From Pseudonocardia sp. MH-G8 (GTDB lineage: Bacteria; Actinomycetota; Actinomycetes; Mycobacteriales; Pseudonocardiaceae): a stretch of DNA of 64,000 nucleotides. Within the stretch, counting starts at the first letter, position 1. Every line of letters begins with the position of its first letter. The stretch lies in the NCBI RefSeq assembly GCF_002262885.1, contig NZ_NKYF01000009.1, positions 62,001-126,000 on the forward strand, in the 5' to 3' direction. Positions 8,469 to 16,607 of the stretch are shown here, piece by piece. The notes below the pieces were generated by a model. The model did no database searches, was not told the DNA's origin, and saw nothing but the letters and a program-made list of their open reading frames with translations. Both the position numbers and the translations under genes were made by a program.

Positions 8469-8494
8469 TAACAGTGCTTATGTAAGCGCTGTTA
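8469..8494. promoter_or_regulatory. MarR operator
   Basis: TAACAGTGCTTA (8469-8480) and TAAGCGCTGTTA (8483-8494) form an inverted repeat with one mismatch around TG. It ends about ten bases before the marR start, so the gene is probably autorepressed. Confidence 0.7.
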
Positions 8495-8504
8495 GGATTT
8501 GGTG

Positions 8505-8984
8505 GTGAACCTCCCCGACCCCACCGAGGACAGCCGCTGGCGACCGGTCCGCCTGCTGCTGGACGCCATGGACGCCGACATCGCGCGGCTCTACGAGGAG
8601 CGCGGCGTCACCGGCGTCCGCCCGCGGTTCGTCGGGCCGCTGATCCGGCTCGGGCGGCGGGGTGGGATGACGATCCGCCGGCTCGCCGAGTCCCTCGGCG
8701 TGACGCATTCCGCGACCAGTCAGACCGTGGCGGCGTTGCAGCGTGCGGGCCTGGTCGCCACCACCCCCGGCGCCGACGCACGTACCCGCGAGGTGGTGCT
8801 CACGGCGCAGGCACGGGCCCTGCTGCCGTTCCTCGAGGCGGAGTGGCGCGCCACCGAGCAGGTGGTCGCCGAGCTGGACGCCGAGATCCCGTACCCGCTG
8901 AGCCAGGTGGTCCGTGATCTCGAGGCGGCGCTGCAGCGGCGCTCGTTCCACGACCGGGTCGCCGACCGCATCGCCTCTGCGTGA
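8505..8984 (+). CDS. MarR family transcriptional regulator
   Basis: A 159-residue winged-helix regulator. The recognition region is MTIRRLAESLGVTHSATSQT, followed by the wing (ATTPGADARTREVVLT) and long dimerisation helices. Three in-frame starts (TTG 8499, GTG 8502, GTG 8505) are possible; 8505 has AGGA at the best distance. A 26-base palindrome lies directly upstream. No obvious target gene is beside it: the next gene downstream has its own promoter and operators, so apart from itself the regulated gene is unknown. Confidence 0.88.
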   Translation: MNLPDPTEDSRWRPVRLLLDAMDADIARLYEERGVTGVRPRFVGPLIRLGRRGGMTIRRLAESLGVTHSATSQTVAALQRAGLVATTPGADARTREVVLTAQARALLPFLEAEWRATEQVVAELDAEIPYPLSQVVRDLEAALQRRSFHDRVADRIASA

Positions 8985-9012
8985 CGGCGCTCGTCCGAGT
9001 CGCCCGTCGACG

Positions 9013-9067
9013 TTGACATGCAGCTGATTGGCTGCCTATGGTGAGTCATGCAGCCGGACGGCTGCAT
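9013..9067 (+). promoter_or_regulatory. Promoter with two ArsR operator copies 30 bp apart
   Basis: TTGACA (9013-9018), an 18-base spacer and TATGGT (9037-9042) form a good -35/-10 pair. Two copies of GCAGC-N6-GCTGC lie at 9020-9035, between the boxes, and 9050-9065, just after the -10. Their centres are exactly 30 bases apart, about three helical turns. This is a textbook layout for repression of the downstream ArsR fusion. Confidence 0.75.
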
Positions 9068-9087
9068 GAAGGGGTGAGGGCCGGCGG

Positions 9088-9879
9088 ATGGACGAGGTCT
9101 TCAAGGCGTTGGCCGACCCGAGCCGGCGGCGGCTGCTCGACAGTCTGGAGGGCCGCAACGGGCAGCGGCTGCGCGAGCTGTGCGCGGGTCTGGACATGGC
9201 CCGGCAGTCGGTCAGCAAGCACCTCGCCGTGCTCGAGGAGGCGAACCTCGTGACCACGGTGCGCCGTGGCCGGGAGAAGTTGCACTACCTCAACGCCGCC
9301 CCGATCCACGCGATCGCCGACCGCTGGATCCACCGGTACGACCGTCGGCGCGTGGATGCGCTCGCCGACCTCAAGCAGGCATTGGAGTCCGCACCGATGA
9401 ACGAGCCCGCCTTCGTCTACACGACCTTCATCAAGACCACCCCGGAGCGGCTCTGGCAGGCCCTCACCGACCCGGCGTTCACTCGCCGCTACTGGGGCGT
9501 GGCCTTCGAGACCGACTGGCGGCCCGGCTCACCCATGGTCTGGGAGGAGAACGGGCATCGCACCGCAGACCCCGAGCAGGTCGTGCTGGAGGCCGACCCG
9601 CACCGCAGGCTCGCCTACACCTGGCACACACCGACGCCCGAGTGGGCGGCTGCCGCGGGCCTCGACGACGGGCTGCGCGCCACGCTCGCGGCCGAGACCC
9701 GCTCGAAGGTGACCTTCGAGATCGAGCCCCTCGGCGAGACGGTGAAACTCACGGTCGTGCACGACGACTTCCCCGTCGGGAGCACGATGCGCGAGATGGT
9801 CGGCAACGGCTGGCCGCACCTGCTCTCCGACCTCAAGACGCTGCTGGAGACCGGCGAGACGCTGCCGGTGCCGGCCTAG
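9088..9879 (+). CDS. ArsR-type HTH fused to SRPBCC (AHSA1-like) ligand domain
   Basis: A 263-residue fusion. Residues 1-95 are an ArsR winged helix (MDEVFKALADPSRRRLLDSL; LDMARQSVSKHLAVLEEANL) without an obvious metal-binding Cys motif. Residues about 105-255 form an AHSA1/START-like SRPBCC cavity domain (FIKTTPERLWQALTDPAFTR; ending GWPHLLSDLKTLLETGE). In many actinobacteria these are two adjacent genes; here they are one protein, suggesting a one-component sensor in which the hydrophobic pocket binds the signal. Two GCAGC-N6-GCTGC operators overlap its promoter. The last 47 bases overlap the convergent AraC gene. Confidence 0.88.
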   Translation: MDEVFKALADPSRRRLLDSLEGRNGQRLRELCAGLDMARQSVSKHLAVLEEANLVTTVRRGREKLHYLNAAPIHAIADRWIHRYDRRRVDALADLKQALESAPMNEPAFVYTTFIKTTPERLWQALTDPAFTRRYWGVAFETDWRPGSPMVWEENGHRTADPEQVVLEADPHRRLAYTWHTPTPEWAAAAGLDDGLRATLAAETRSKVTFEIEPLGETVKLTVVHDDFPVGSTMREMVGNGWPHLLSDLKTLLETGETLPVPA

Positions 9880-10732
9880 ACATCGGGGGTGGGACGGCCC
9901 GGTGGGCGCGGCGGTAGCTGCCCGGAGGCATCCCGCAGGCCTGGGTGAACGCGGCGTAGAACCCGCTGTGCGAGCCGAAGCCCGCCGCCTGTGCGATCTG
10001 GCGCGTCGTGGCCGTGCCGGTGAGCAGCAGGCGCTGCGCCTCCGCGATCCGCCTGCCGGTGAGGTAGGCGTGCACGGTGGTGCCGAGCACCTGGCGGAAC
10101 AGGGTCATCGCGTAGTTGGGGTGCAGGTGCGCGGCCGCGGCGACGTCGCCGGCGCGGATCGGCTCGCCGTAGTGCGCGGTGATGAACCGGGCCATCGTCA
10201 CGACGTGCCCCACGGCGTCGGGGACGTCCGGCTCGGCCTGCGCCGGGGGCAGTGCCACCCGCAGCAGCCTGCGGACCGCGGCCTGGATCTCCAGCAGTGC
10301 GATCGCGTGCAGGTCGGGCGCGGTCCCGGCGAGGTCGTCGGCCCAGCGGCTGAACGCCGCGGCGTCCGGGTGATCGGGCCGGCGCGTGATCAGCGGGTTG
10401 CCGCGCAGCAGCTCGGCGACGGCGTGCTCGGGCAGGCCCCAGGCCAGCACCTGGCCCAGTGGCACGTGCAGCCAGCGCACGCGGGCGTTCCAGTTGTGCG
10501 GGGTGTCGATCAACCGGTGCGGCACCGCGGCCCAGAACAGCGCGGCGTGACCGGGCTCGATCGTCACGAGGGAGCCGCCGAACAGGTAGGTCAGCGGCTC
10601 GTCCTCGACGATGTTGACCTCGAGGTCGTCGTGGCGGTGCGCGCTGGGCATCGCGTGCCCGCGACCCTGCCAGCAGGCCAGCTCCGAGGGCAGGCGCTGG
10701 ATCTGGCCGGCAGCGGACACGACAGCGGACAT
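9833..10732 (-). CDS. AraC family transcriptional regulator
   Basis: A 299-residue regulator. An N-terminal cupin-like effector domain (residues about 1-160) is followed by a double HTH ending with IAQAAGFGSHSGFYAAFTQA, the AraC signature. A Pro/Ala-rich tail of about 25 residues follows and overlaps the 3' end of the ArsR fusion gene. It is divergent from the GH4 glycosidase gene, so that gene is its likely target, with a sugar or glycoside as effector (inference from layout). Confidence 0.9.
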   Translation of the reverse strand: MSAVVSAAGQIQRLPSELACWQGRGHAMPSAHRHDDLEVNIVEDEPLTYLFGGSLVTIEPGHAALFWAAVPHRLIDTPHNWNARVRWLHVPLGQVLAWGLPEHAVAELLRGNPLITRRPDHPDAAAFSRWADDLAGTAPDLHAIALLEIQAAVRRLLRVALPPAQAEPDVPDAVGHVVTMARFITAHYGEPIRAGDVAAAAHLHPNYAMTLFRQVLGTTVHAYLTGRRIAEAQRLLLTGTATTRQIAQAAGFGSHSGFYAAFTQACGMPPGSYRRAHRAVPPPMSRPAPAASRRSPAAS

Positions 10733-10790
10733 CTGAGTTTCCTGGAACTTCCTCGTAGGTTCGCGTACCGATCCTGGGCGGCTCAGGTCC

Positions 10791-10814
10791 TAGCGTGCCT
10801 TGTGAGCGATCACA
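10791..10814 (+). promoter_or_regulatory. Promoter -10 and TGTGA-N4-TCACA operator of the GH4 gene
   Basis: TAGCGT at 10791-10796 is a plausible -10. Immediately downstream, 10801-10814 reads TGTGAGCGATCACA, with perfect five-base arms. It would cover the transcription start, so a repressor bound here would block the glycosidase gene. The spacer is four bases, not the six typical of CRP sites, so the binder is unknown. Confidence 0.5.
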
Positions 10815-10842
10815 TCCCCCTACGTCAGGAGGCGGGCACGCC

Positions 10843-12201
10843 ATGCCCAAGATCACCATCGTCGGTGCAGGAGGGTACGTCTTCCCGTTCCGCCTCATCG
10901 GGGACCTGCTGAGCTTCCCCGCACTGCGCGACAGCGTGTTCACGCTCATGGACATCGATGCCGACCGGCTGGAGCGCACGGCGTCGGCGGCGCGGGCACT
11001 CGTCGCGCACCACGGCTTCCCGACCACGGTGGAGAGCACCACCGACCGCCGCGCGGCGCTCGACGGCGCCGACTACGTGATCATCACCTTCCAGGTGGGC
11101 GGCATCGACGCCTTCCGCGACGACGTCGAGATCCCGCGGCGCTACGGGCTGGACCAGACCGTCGGCGACACGCTCGGCCCGGGCGGCGTGTTCCGCTTCC
11201 TGCGTTCGGTGGTGGCGTACCGCGAGATCGCCGCCGACCTGGCCGAGCTCGCCCCCGGCGCACAGGTGATCAACTACGCGAACCCGATGGCGATGGCCAC
11301 CTGGTACCTCAACGCGATCGGGGCGCGCACGGTCGGGCTGTGCCACAGCGTCCAGGGCACTTCCCGGATGCTCGCCCGCGAGCTGGACGTGCCCTACGAG
11401 GAGGTGCGCTTCCGCGCGGGCGGGGTCAACCACCAGTCGTGGTTCACCGAGTTCCGCCGCGGCGACGAGGACCTCTACCCGCGGCTGCGCGAGGTCATGG
11501 GGGCCAAGCACCTGCACGGCCCGGTGGGGGAGCTGGCCGCCGACCACGGCGACCACAGCGGCGCCGACCGCGGCGCGTCGGTGTACGAGGGCGGCAACGA
11601 ACGCGTCCGCACCGCGATCATGGAGGCGTTCGGCTACTTCCACACCGAGTCCAGCCACCACGCCTCGGAGTACCTGCCCTACTTCCGCAAGTCGCCCGGC
11701 CTGGTGCACGAGTTCCTGCCGGAGCGCTGGGACTACTACGACATCTGCCGTGCCCACGACGAGCAGGGGCAGACCGACAAGCTCCTCGGCGAGCTGAAGG
11801 CCGAGCTCGCCCCGTCCGTCGAGTACGGCGCGGCGATCGTCAACAGCATGGAGACCGGTGCGAAGAGCGTCATCCACGGCAACGTGCCCAACACCGGGCT
11901 CGTCACCAACCTGCCCGAGGGGTCCTGCGTCGAGGTCGCCTGCCTGGTCGACGGCAACGGGGTGCAGCCCACCGTCTTCGGCGCGCTGCCCCCGCAGTGC
12001 GCGGCGGTGAACCGCACCGGTGTCAACGTCCAGGAGTTGGCGGTCACCGCGGCGCTGACCGGGCGGCGCGAGCACGTCTACCACGCCGTGATGGCCGATC
12101 CGCTGTCCGGCGCCCTGCTGACCCTCGACCAGATCCACGCGATGGTCGACGAGCTGTTCCTGGCCCACAAGGCGTACCTGCCCGCCGAGCTGCAGGGTTG
12201 A
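10843..12201 (+). CDS. Glycoside hydrolase family 4 (alpha-glucosidase/galactosidase-like)
   Basis: A 452-residue NAD- and metal-dependent glycosidase; family GH4 cleaves by oxidation-elimination, usually on alpha-glucosides, alpha-galactosides or glucuronides. It has the N-terminal Rossmann start MPKITIVGAGGYVFP, NYANPMAMATW, the metal Cys167 in GLCHSVQGT and Asn196-His197 in GVNHQSW. I chose the ATG at 10843 because AGGAGG lies ten bases before it and the Rossmann fold starts there; an upstream in-frame GTG would add 16 unrelated residues. It is cytoplasmic, with no transporter next to it. Confidence 0.93.
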   Translation: MPKITIVGAGGYVFPFRLIGDLLSFPALRDSVFTLMDIDADRLERTASAARALVAHHGFPTTVESTTDRRAALDGADYVIITFQVGGIDAFRDDVEIPRRYGLDQTVGDTLGPGGVFRFLRSVVAYREIAADLAELAPGAQVINYANPMAMATWYLNAIGARTVGLCHSVQGTSRMLARELDVPYEEVRFRAGGVNHQSWFTEFRRGDEDLYPRLREVMGAKHLHGPVGELAADHGDHSGADRGASVYEGGNERVRTAIMEAFGYFHTESSHHASEYLPYFRKSPGLVHEFLPERWDYYDICRAHDEQGQTDKLLGELKAELAPSVEYGAAIVNSMETGAKSVIHGNVPNTGLVTNLPEGSCVEVACLVDGNGVQPTVFGALPPQCAAVNRTGVNVQELAVTAALTGRREHVYHAVMADPLSGALLTLDQIHAMVDELFLAHKAYLPAELQG

Positions 12202-12262
12202 GCACCGCAGACCTCACCGTGCTGTCGATGAGCGGCCCGCTGCCCGTAGGACCGCAACTCCG

Positions 12263-12281
12263 CGAACGCGTTCGTTACGAT
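12263..12281 (+). promoter_or_regulatory. TetR operator (CGAAC-N2-GTTCG) and -10 of tetR
   Basis: CGAACGCGTTCG (12263-12274) is a perfect palindrome. It is followed by TACGAT (12276-12281), six bases before the ATG, so the transcript would be leaderless. The same motif occurs twice before the neighbouring monooxygenase gene. Confidence 0.75.
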
Positions 12282-12287
12282 CCGGAC

Positions 12288-12983
12288 ATGGCGGTGGGAC
12301 GAGAGCCGATCAGTCGCCGGGAGCGCCCGGCGAAGCCCGCCCTCTCCCGGCGGTGGATCGTGGACACCGCCGTGCGGCTCATGCGCGCCGAGGGGCTGGA
12401 GAAGGTCACCATGCGCCGCCTGGCCAGGGAGCTGGACACCGGCGCGGCCTCGCTGTACGTCTACGTGGCCAACACCGCCGAACTGCACGGGGCCGTGCTG
12501 GACGCCCTGCTGGGCGAGGTCGACCTGGCCGGCGGCGGAGCCGGGGACGGCTGGCGGGAGCGGCTCCGTGCCGTGCTGGCTTCCTACACCGCCGTGCTGT
12601 TCGCGCACCCGCAGCTCGCCCGGTCGGCACTCGTGGCGCGCCCCAGCGGCGAGAACTACCTGCGGCTGGTGGAGCGTGTCCTGGACCTGCTGTCCCGCAG
12701 CGGAGCCTCCCGCGCGCAGGTCGCCTGGGGTGTGGACAAGCTGCTCCAGGAGGCCACGGCCACGGCCGCCGAGCAGTCCACGCAGGAGCACGACCCCATG
12801 GCCGAGGACGACTGGAACGCCACCACACGGGCCCTGCGGTCGGTGGCCGAGACCACCCACCCGGCGATCGCGGCGCACATGTCCGACCTGGTCGGCGGCT
12901 CGGCCGCCGACCGCATGGACTGGAGCTTCGACGTCCTGATCAACGGCATCACGCACACGCCGGTTCCCGGCGCGGAGCGCTGA
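12288..12983 (+). CDS. TetR family repressor of the monooxygenase gene
   Basis: A 231-residue regulator. The HTH at residues about 25-70 (RWIVDTAVRLMRAEGLEKVT, RLARELDTGAASLYVYV) has the TetR recognition helix. The C-terminal domain (WRERLRAVLASYTAVLFAHP) resembles the TetR_C tetracyclin-repressor-like class. The ATG at 12288 sits seven bases after a -10 box. A CGAAC-N2-GTTCG palindrome covers its promoter, and two more copies cover the promoter of the next gene, which supports autorepression plus control of the flavin monooxygenase. Confidence 0.9.
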   Translation: MAVGREPISRRERPAKPALSRRWIVDTAVRLMRAEGLEKVTMRRLARELDTGAASLYVYVANTAELHGAVLDALLGEVDLAGGGAGDGWRERLRAVLASYTAVLFAHPQLARSALVARPSGENYLRLVERVLDLLSRSGASRAQVAWGVDKLLQEATATAAEQSTQEHDPMAEDDWNATTRALRSVAETTHPAIAAHMSDLVGGSAADRMDWSFDVLINGITHTPVPGAER

Positions 12984-13040
12984 ACCCGCCTCACCCGCGA
13001 CCTGAGGTCACCCTTCGCGGGGTGGGTGAGCGTCGCCACG

Positions 13041-13074
13041 CGAACTTGTTCGCAACGAACGTGTTCGTTACGTT
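13041..13074 (+). promoter_or_regulatory. Tandem TetR operators and -10 of the monooxygenase gene
   Basis: CGAACTTGTTCG (13041-13052) and CGAACGTGTTCG (13056-13067) are two perfect copies of CGAAC-N2-GTTCG, centres 15 bases apart. TACGTT (13069-13074) follows seven bases before the ATG, implying a leaderless message tightly covered by repressor. Confidence 0.75.
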
Positions 13075-13081
13075 GTGGGTC

Positions 13082-14221
13082 ATGGGCACCCACCACCCGC
13101 TCGCGATCATCGGCGGAGGTCTCGGCGGGCTCACCGCCGCCCGGGTCCTGCACCTCAACGGCATCTCGGCCGCCATCTTCGAACTGGAGGCGTCCGCCGC
13201 GGCCCGTGGCCAGGGCGGCATGCTCGACATCCACGAGGAGAGCGGGCAGAAGGCGCTGCACGCCGCGGGCCTCCACGAGGGCTTCTTGAAGATCGTCCAC
13301 GAAGGCGGCCAGGCGATGCGCGTGGTCGGCACGGACGGCACCGTCCACGTCTGCGAAGGCGACGACGGCACCGGCGGCCGCCCGGAGCTGGACCGCGGCG
13401 ACCTGCGTGACCTGCTGGTGAACTCCCTGCCCGACGGCACGGTCCACTGGGGCCGGAAGGTCACCGGCGCGCGGGCGCTGGGCGGCGGACGCCACGAGGT
13501 GACGTTCGCCGACGGCTCCGCCATCACCACCGACCTGCTGATCGGCGCCGACGGAACCTGGTCCCGCGTGCGGCCGCTGCTCTCCGACGCCACGCCCGCC
13601 TACACCGGCATCTCCTTCGCCGAGACCGACCTGTACGAGGCCGCCGCACGCCACCCGCGCAGCGCCGCCGTCATCGGGGACGGGTTCTTCCTCGGCCTGG
13701 GCGGCAGGGCCGGACTCCTCGCGCACCGCGAGACCGACGGCAGCCTCCACGTCTACGCCGCGCGGGTGGCCGACGAGGGGTGGCTCGACACGATCGACTT
13801 CACCGACCGCGCCGCCGCCACGACCGCCGTCCTCGCCCATTTCGAGGGCTGGCACGAGGATCTGCGCGCCCTGGTCGCCGACGCGGACACCATCGCCCCG
13901 CGGCGCATCCACGCCCTGCCGATCGGACACCGCTGGGAGCGGATCGCGGGCGTGACGCTCCTCGGTGACGCCGCCCACGTGATGTCGCCCTTCGCCGGAG
14001 AGGGCGCCAACCTGGCGATGCTCGACGGCGCCGAGCTCGCCGCGGCGATCGCCGCACACCCCGGCGACACCGAGGCCGCGCTGACCGCGTACGAACAGGC
14101 GCTGTTCCCGCGCAGCGCGGCGTCCGCCACCGAATCCGCCGCCAGCCTGGACGCGATGTTCGGCGACCGGGGGCTGGAGCGGATGGTCGAGTTCTTCGCC
14201 CCCCGACCGGCAGTCGGGTGA
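13082..14221 (+). CDS. TetX-like FAD-dependent monooxygenase
   Basis: A 379-residue class A flavoprotein monooxygenase (NADPH and O2 dependent). It has the FAD motif GGGLGG (11-16), GGMLDIHEESGQ (45-56), PELDRGDLRDLLVNSL (101-116) and GDAAHVMSPFAGEG (295-308). These blocks resemble the tetracycline-inactivating enzyme TetX closely, block by block, from memory. The drug-contact Gln of TetX in its FFQ segment is Leu here (FFLGL), while the His of TetX ALHFG appears to be kept (SLHVY, His223). So it may hydroxylate tetracycline or another polycyclic compound. It is under the TetR-type repressor just upstream and is followed by an FMN reductase. Confidence 0.88.
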   Translation: MGTHHPLAIIGGGLGGLTAARVLHLNGISAAIFELEASAAARGQGGMLDIHEESGQKALHAAGLHEGFLKIVHEGGQAMRVVGTDGTVHVCEGDDGTGGRPELDRGDLRDLLVNSLPDGTVHWGRKVTGARALGGGRHEVTFADGSAITTDLLIGADGTWSRVRPLLSDATPAYTGISFAETDLYEAAARHPRSAAVIGDGFFLGLGGRAGLLAHRETDGSLHVYAARVADEGWLDTIDFTDRAAATTAVLAHFEGWHEDLRALVADADTIAPRRIHALPIGHRWERIAGVTLLGDAAHVMSPFAGEGANLAMLDGAELAAAIAAHPGDTEAALTAYEQALFPRSAASATESAASLDAMFGDRGLERMVEFFAPRPAVG

Positions 14222-14277
14222 TCCCCGCGGGCGACACGCAGGACCTGCCACCGACGCCCGAGCCCATGGAGTTCGAG

Positions 14278-14877
14278 ATGACGAAGATCGCGATAGTGCT
14301 CGGCAGCACCCGCACCGGGCGGGCCGGCGCCGGCGTCGCCCAGTGGGTCCTCCACCAGGCACGAGCGCGAGGCGATGCCGAGTACACGCTCATCGATCTC
14401 GTCGACGTGGACCTGCCGCAGATCGACGAGCCCGTCCCGCCGGCCGCGGGCCGATACGCCCACCCCTACACCCGGCAGTGGGCGCAGACCATCGCCGGCC
14501 ACGACGGCTACGTGATCGTCACGCCCGAGTACAACCGGTCCTTCCCCGGTGTCCTGAAGAACGCACTGGACCGCGTCTACGCCGAATGGAACAACAAGGC
14601 GGCAGGCATCGTCTCCTACGGCGTCGACGGTGGTGTCCGCGCGGCCGAAGCACTGCGACCCGTCCTGGGTGCGCTCCAACTCGCCGATGTCAGCCACGAG
14701 GTCACGCTCGACCTGCGCACCGACTTCCGTGAATTCGGCGCCACCTTCACGCCGGCGGAGCACCAGACGGCCTCGCTGGCCACCATGCTCGACCAACTGG
14801 TGTCCTGGAGCACCGCCCTCGCCACCGTCCGCCATGGTCCCGTCCACGCGCCGGGCGGCGTGACGGTGCAGCGCTGA
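14278..14877 (+). CDS. NADPH-dependent FMN reductase family protein
   Basis: A 199-residue flavodoxin-like reductase: phosphate-binding GSTRTGRAG near the start, PEYNRSFPGVLKNALD in the middle, and the characteristic length of about 190. The ATG at 14278 follows GGAG by six bases; a GTG at 14218 overlapping the previous stop and an ATG at 14266 are weaker choices. It lies in the same direction 56 bases after the TetX-like gene, so it is probably co-transcribed and helps with flavin or quinone redox balance during oxidation or detoxification (inference). Confidence 0.88.
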   Translation: MTKIAIVLGSTRTGRAGAGVAQWVLHQARARGDAEYTLIDLVDVDLPQIDEPVPPAAGRYAHPYTRQWAQTIAGHDGYVIVTPEYNRSFPGVLKNALDRVYAEWNNKAAGIVSYGVDGGVRAAEALRPVLGALQLADVSHEVTLDLRTDFREFGATFTPAEHQTASLATMLDQLVSWSTALATVRHGPVHAPGGVTVQR

Positions 14878-14914
14878 TCGGTCCGATCCCGGGGTCTCGG
14901 CTAGGTTCGGCGCC

Positions 14915-15700
14915 ATGCCGGCGGACGACGGCGCCTCCGCGGCGTCCCAGAAGCCCCTGCTCGTGCTGGGGAAGATCACCGAGATCCTCGACGCGTTCTC
15001 GCTCGCCCGCCCCTCGCTCACGCTCGGCGAGATCCAGCAGGCCACCGGCCTGCCGACGTCCACGGTGCAGCGGCTGGTGACGAACATGGTGGCGCAGGGG
15101 CTGCTGGACCGCACCGGCGACCAGATCCGGGTCGGTCTGCGCATGGCCTACTGGGCGGCCGCGGCGCGCAAGGGCGTGGACGTGCTCACGATCGTCAACC
15201 CGGTGCTGCGCGAGGTGCGCGACGCCACCGGGGAGACCGCGTGCTTCTTCCGGGAGGAGCAGGGCTACCGCGTCTGCGTGGCGATGGCGGGCACGCGTCA
15301 TGCCCTGCGACGCGACATGTACGTGGGCAAGCTCCTGCCGCTGCACGCGGGCTCGGCCGGGCGGGTGCTGCTGGCCTGGGACGACGAGCTGGCCGAGCGC
15401 ACCCTGTCGCGCCCGCTGGAACCGATCACCGGCACGACGGTCACCGACCCGGAGGTGCTGCGCGAGCTGGTCGCGCAGACCCGCAAGGACGGCTACGCGA
15501 TCACCACGGCCGAGCGCGAGGACGGGTCGTCGGGGCTCGCGGCGCCCGTCTTCGACTCCGCCACCGAGCTCGTCGGCGCCCTCGCACTCAGCGGGCCCAC
15601 GATCCGGATGCCCCGGGCGCGCTGCGAGGAGTGGGTCGACCTGCTCGTCGGGGCCGCCGAAGGGCTCACGCGGACGCTGGGTGGCCGCTTCCCGCTGTAG
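14915..15700 (+). CDS. IclR family transcriptional regulator (module 2)
   Basis: A 261-residue IclR protein: winged helix at about 18-80 (LTLGEIQQATGLPTSTVQRL) and effector domain (LPLHAGSAGRVLLAW; DGYAITTAEREDGSSGLAAP). TAGGTT at 14902-14907 lies seven bases before the ATG, so the mRNA looks leaderless. It converges on the HMG-CoA-lyase/CoA-transferase operon, overlapping its last 35 bases, and is its likely regulator, mirroring the first IclR module of the window. No clear operator was found near its own start. Confidence 0.92.
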   Translation: MPADDGASAASQKPLLVLGKITEILDAFSLARPSLTLGEIQQATGLPTSTVQRLVTNMVAQGLLDRTGDQIRVGLRMAYWAAAARKGVDVLTIVNPVLREVRDATGETACFFREEQGYRVCVAMAGTRHALRRDMYVGKLLPLHAGSAGRVLLAWDDELAERTLSRPLEPITGTTVTDPEVLRELVAQTRKDGYAITTAEREDGSSGLAAPVFDSATELVGALALSGPTIRMPRARCEEWVDLLVGAAEGLTRTLGGRFPL

Positions 15701-16607
15701 CGATCGTCCACGGGAACGCCGTGGCCTTCGACCGCGCGCCCTGGGCGGCCTTCGACCGGTTCGGCTCGCCCAGCTCGGCCAGCAGGTCCTCGCCCAGCGC
15801 GACGAGCCCGGCCAGCCGGTCCGGGGTGAGCCAGTCCGGCCGGGTGCCGAACAGGAGGTCCTCGGTGGCGGTGTTGCCGCTCGCCCCGGGGGCGAACGGG
15901 CAGCCGCCGAGCCCGCCGAGGCAGCCGTCGACGACGTCGGCGCCGGCGGCCGCCGCGGCGAGGCCGTTGGCGACGCCCTGCCCCCAGGTGTCGTGACCGT
16001 GGAAGACGATGCGCCGCGGTGGGGTCTCGGCGCGGACGCGCGCGACCAGGTCGGCCACCTCGCCGGGCGCGGCCTGACCGAGGGTGTCGCAGACGACGAC
16101 GTCCTCGGCGCCCGCGGTGCGCGGGTCGTTCGCGATCGCGAGCACCCGCTCCGGCGCCACCGGCCCGTCGAACGGGCAGGTGAACGAGGTGGCGATGCAC
16201 AGCTGGATCCGCCCGCCGGCCGCGCGGGCCAGCTCGACGGCAGCGGGCATCGCGTCGAGGCTCGCCTCCGTGCTGCGGCCGATGTTGGCGCGGTTGTGCG
16301 CGTCGGAGGCGGAGAAGCAGTACTGCACGTTGCGGGCACCCGCCGCGATCGCCTTCTCCACGTGCCGGGGCGTGGCCACCCAGACCCAGCAGCGCTCGAG
16401 CTCCTCGGGCGTCAGCGCGGCGATCACCTCCAGCGTGCCGGTCATCGGCGGCACAAGGTCGGGACGGGCCATCGAGCCGATCTCCAGGCTCGGGACACCG
16501 AGGCGCAGCAGCGCGCGGGCCAGGCGCACCTTCCGCACCGTCGGCAGGACCTTCCCGGTGAGCTGCAGCCCGTCCCGCAGCGTGACGTCACGCAGTTCCA
16601 CCGTCAT
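15666..16607 (-). CDS. Hydroxymethylglutaryl-CoA lyase-like enzyme
   Basis: A 313-residue TIM-barrel lyase of the DRE/HMGL family, cleaving a 3-hydroxyacyl-CoA to acetyl-CoA plus a keto acid (acetoacetate for HMG-CoA). It has DVTLRDGLQ near the start, the metal His pair in FHGHDTWGQGVAN, and the active-site Cys loop GGCPFAPGASGNTATEDLL. The ATG at 16607 overlaps the stop of the CoA transferase (ATGA). A 35-base tail overlaps the convergent iclR. With a class III CoA transferase directly before it, the pair could activate and split a 3-hydroxy acid such as 3-hydroxy-3-methylglutarate or citramalate (inference). Confidence 0.92.
   Translation of the reverse strand: MTVELRDVTLRDGLQLTGKVLPTVRKVRLARALLRLGVPSLEIGSMARPDLVPPMTGTLEVIAALTPEELERCWVWVATPRHVEKAIAAGARNVQYCFSASDAHNRANIGRSTEASLDAMPAAVELARAAGGRIQLCIATSFTCPFDGPVAPERVLAIANDPRTAGAEDVVVCDTLGQAAPGEVADLVARVRAETPPRRIVFHGHDTWGQGVANGLAAAAAGADVVDGCLGGLGGCPFAPGASGNTATEDLLFGTRPDWLTPDRLAGLVALGEDLLAELGEPNRSKAAQGARSKATAFPWTIATAGSGHPASA

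Noticed and set aside
10801..10814. CRP/FNR-type binding site
   Set aside because: The spacer is four bases rather than six and no CRP gene is nearby; kept only as an operator of unknown binder.
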